A DNA stretch of 6,002 bases from Aadella sp043822885 (GTDB lineage: Bacteria; Omnitrophota; Gorgyraeia; Tantalellales; Tantalellaceae): NCBI GenBank assembly GCA_043822885.1, contig JBDRBI010000019.1, positions 1 through 6,002 on the forward strand, written 5' to 3'. The notes below the pieces were generated by a model. The model searched no databases. It was not told where the DNA came from and saw only the letters and a list, made by a program, of their open reading frames with translations. Each line of letters starts with the position of its first letter. The stretch's first letter is position 1. The position numbers and the translations under genes are program-made. This document shows, piece after piece, positions 4,901 to 6,002 of the stretch.

Positions 4901-6002
4901 TGTTGTCGGGAACACAGAGTTACTAAAAATAATATTTGAAAGAGCGAAAAAGAACGAAAATTTCGCGCAAAGTTTAGAAGCCCTAGATCTACTGCGTCAG
5001 GCAGAATTAGCGGAAATAAAGATGATATCGTTCGCCAAAAAAAGAGAGAAAATAATAAATGGTTTTGTGACAAGGACCGTTGACTTGCATATGTACGGAA
5101 GTATAAAAGCGGAAGACGTCGGCGGGGAGGTCACAAGATTACCACGAGAGACATATGATGAGGTAGTAAAAAGGCTTAGTTCATTTGTTATTGAATATAT
5201 GGGAAAAAAAGAAAATGAAGGGAAAGTCAAGATTAAAGTATTCGAGATTATTAATGGCAGCATAAGTGTTGATGTGCAAGAGGATGAGTGGACCAAAGGA
5301 GAGCGGATAGTCACAAAACCTTCTGTAGTGATAAAAGGACATCATATAGTAACAGCTGATATGGAAAAGATGAAACAGATGATAAGAGAAAGGACGGAAG
5401 GAACGATAGAAGAGAAAGATGATGTGGATGCGGCAGGAGATGTTTCGACCGCAACAACAGCAATAGATCTTATTGAAACTGAAGCTAATAACAGAAGAAC
5501 ACGTATTGTGGAAGCTATCAATAAAATAGTGATGGCAGGAGATGGGGTGGAAGTTTCGTTTAGCGAGCTTTCGGGCGAGGAAAGTATGACTGTAGTGAGG
5601 GCAAAAGCAGAGGAAGTTCTAAAAGAGATATGGGGCATGCCCGAAACCGTTACCGATGCTCTCCCGGAAAAAACTGTTTTGGCGGTTGAATACCTGGAAG
5701 AAAATATTAGTACCCTTGAAGCCGATACTATAGTTGCTTCTCTAATGCGGCTTGCCAGGGCGGCTAAAAGAGAGGGGCAGAAGATCATAGTTGGGTTCGA
5801 GACCGATTGGATCCCGGGATACGAGAAAGGTAAACTTCAGTATAATGCCGTGAACCCGCTTGTAAAGGAAATAGGGCGTTTAGAGAAGAGGCTGCATTTG
5901 TTGGGTCTGGATAATGTAATTTTCGAACATAAAAAGAGCGATGAACTCGCGGAATTCCTGTTAAATGAGGCTGAAAACTCATCTACTAAGCTTTCGAATA
6001 TA
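1857..6002 (+). CDS. Giant multi-domain membrane/secreted protein with signal peptide, N-terminal 1382 residues (3' end outside window)
   Basis: The frame is open from ATG 1857 through the last base, 1382 codons without a stop. Residues 1-29 are a signal peptide ending AWA before YP. Residues 30-200 form a soluble domain ending in the patch GYEWLVSDKYAVRI (150-163). Hydrophobic helices follow in pairs: about 227-243 and 256-280, 308-324 and 329-349, 488-503 and 507-528, 734-757 and 762-783. A weaker hydrophobic stretch lies at 842-862. Soluble regions lie between the pairs: 350-487, and 529-733 with cysteines C649, C652 and C662. Residues 863-1040 are mostly helical. Residues 1272-1382 look alpha/beta (strands TVLAVEYL, KIIVGFETDW, DNVIFEH). 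The module at 484-550 is duplicated at 738-804. I recognise no enzyme motif and no named family. The signal sequence and architecture resemble giant proteins of Candidatus Omnitrophota (inference). An envelope or cell-surface role is plausible but unproven. Confidence 0.9.
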   Translation, partial: MNKIKSHFYFKSISILVIIAFLSLDIAWAYPDNPASADTLAFEVMSQPQIMDPGLATYKESMISDVNILGTSLSVARYLLGDTEEGEASLPLEHMAAVIRDELGDAAENIDLTRVSLKEGIVIIPVKKDSQKFEVQIALKNSLAADDLSGYEWLVSDKYAVRIITEGKNLEKQGVPGKTKKEITVSGPVAEIDVDKALPAKVEADKDAVTKSEKPWWKPSIVTIRRIMSVVLVVLVPVITLAGQREAERELGLLGKTIVLLSAMGVFYGIGALLSWFVAIKPLKYASVRERTSFLGVLVARTLTSYSSYITLISAAATVFFWMTDYYIPGRVIASIIAFAGLNTYFVAARNLKNNGFSPFFGSRRDFGELVRKIYMVEQVKRKMVGRGKYDRFIEWIIDSAYYAYEGQLTETFDIRKYMMLQILPYMRKEKIHYLENIIVENDHIAAEDVELIGKMRVYVLRGGEVEDDYWGRVSSVSPLVRDGFMKAFYSLLFFATAGVVYVEQGVATAIIGMFAGGGIFFAIMAFTRFHIIFSHYRSMYNTGLSHDQALRYLFQEGSDEDVKAKENFYQSLNISESGDTVRELIEKKLEEYTVGDIEKASDVPLRLQYSEKYGLLKRLLIVLVSVMVEKGVNEAEIKGVLDVIMKDCVICSTAERAFEYCEEDDPGAEVASVDKQGQTGYEAWGNEIYSYHRPVLERAITVDIKTAKELIRQKIMELKALNKDRHAFKPILGIKAGLVTTVLSMASLATASSLSFSQGGITLLNGMVATVGAYFTWATLRYFSLGIKTYRALVGSGVSPKEAWYEAIARSNGYRHEVFEKLSESNQRLITLHEVTDSHFMGLIGILPINSLIIGACSNIIKDQDSRVWLYANAYSKDMFRVAKAAVCSIPDIKNIAINRIAQNDNLQDIEKALFFARRTYHDTVDDLIEVIYGKLCEIGTEEALTALRDDLAKNMYYDGVRIPGRAVKKLSSFVSEEADIEAVKRILDAYVMTENVLYRREARREANVLILNAVVGNTELLKIIFERAKKNENFAQSLEALDLLRQAELAEIKMISFAKKREKIINGFVTRTVDLHMYGSIKAEDVGGEVTRLPRETYDEVVKRLSSFVIEYMGKKENEGKVKIKVFEIINGSISVDVQEDEWTKGERIVTKPSVVIKGHHIVTADMEKMKQMIRERTEGTIEEKDDVDAAGDVSTATTAIDLIETEANNRRTRIVEAINKIVMAGDGVEVSFSELSGEESMTVVRAKAEEVLKEIWGMPETVTDALPEKTVLAVEYLEENISTLEADTIVASLMRLARAAKREGQKIIVGFETDWIPGYEKGKLQYNAVNPLVKEIGRLEKRLHLLGLDNVIFEHKKSDELAEFLLNEAENSSTKLSNI
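2778..2933 (+). repeat. Candidate first copy of the membrane-hairpin module (residues 308-359)
   Basis: This is a two-helix hairpin with the tight turn TDYYIPG (324-330) and a following G-F-S-P (356-359). From G330 to F346 it matches residues 506-522 of the next module at 7 of 17 positions without gaps (G, A, I, F, A, G, F). The linker to the GFSP motif is 12 residues shorter than in the other two copies. Homology is suggested, not proven. Confidence 0.45.
3306..3506 (+). repeat. Duplicated membrane-hairpin module, copy A (residues 484-550)
   Basis: Order: first hydrophobic helix (488-503), turn EQG (504-506), second helix (507-528), the basic/aromatic linker with Y537-R538, then the motif G544-L-S-H with A550. 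It aligns with residues 738-804 at a constant offset of 254 without any gap, 19 of 67 positions identical (including A-T-A 496-498, Q-G 505-506, G-M 513-514, Y-R 537-538). This is a within-protein duplication, with divergence consistent with an old event. Confidence 0.75.
4068..4268 (+). repeat. Duplicated membrane-hairpin module, copy B (residues 738-804)
   Basis: This is the partner of the copy at residues 484-550. Helices lie at about 734-757 and 762-783, turned by SQGG (758-761), followed by Y791-R792 and the motif G798-V-S-P with A804. Conserved residues sit both in the helices and in the soluble helix after them, so the similarity is not merely shared hydrophobicity. The soluble region after copy B (about 812 onward) does not obviously match that after copy A. 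Confidence 0.75.

Noticed and set aside
5342..5788. 148-codon - strand frame near the end of the window
   Set aside because: A serine-rich antisense shadow of the giant gene's coding strand, with no supporting start signal.

Overview
The window has a simple layout. The tail of one long gene (2-1294) is followed by a repeat-filled intergenic region (1295-1856) and then the first 1382 codons of a very long second gene (1857-6002, still open at the window edge). Both genes are on the + strand, and I see no credible gene on the - strand. There is no rRNA, tRNA, CRISPR array or recognisable mobile-element gene.

The organism looks like an uncultivated bacterium with very large, poorly conserved proteins. 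The best guess is a Candidatus Omnitrophota (OP3)-type genome, and this is inference. It rests on three things: the signal-peptide ending LDIAWAYP, a giant secreted or membrane protein with soluble domains between transmembrane hairpins, and intergenic palindromes of the CGTCATTGCG...GCAATCTC...CGCAATGACG kind together with GTTGATA-like heptamer tracts. I recall these traits from such genomes, but no database search was possible.

Region by region. (1) 2-1294 is the C-terminal 430 residues of an acidic, soluble-looking alpha/beta protein of unknown function, with two visible beta-alpha-beta units. (2) 1299-1333 is a five-unit heptamer tract. (3) 1343-1569 holds two almost identical 78-bp palindromic elements and a partial third, on an 88-bp period, separated by 10-bp spacers that resemble the heptamer tract. 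(4) 1570-1856 holds no convincing gene. It has a small hairpin, a 10-bp palindrome, a weak promoter candidate and the ribosome binding site of the next gene. (5) 1857-6002 encodes a signal peptide, an exported-looking N-terminal domain, four pairs of hydrophobic helices separated by soluble domains, a long helical stretch and an alpha/beta domain that resembles part of the first gene.

The most notable signal is in the second protein. A 67-residue membrane module (residues 484-550) recurs without gaps 254 residues later (738-804, 19 of 67 identical), and a weaker third copy lies upstream (308-359). Each copy ends in a G-[FLV]-S-[PH] motif. The positive charges flanking these hairpins also disagree with the simplest topology implied by the signal peptide. 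The two genes may be related through a shared C-terminal beta-alpha unit (DNVI...), so this could be one family of giant paralogous proteins. Their function cannot be read from the sequence.
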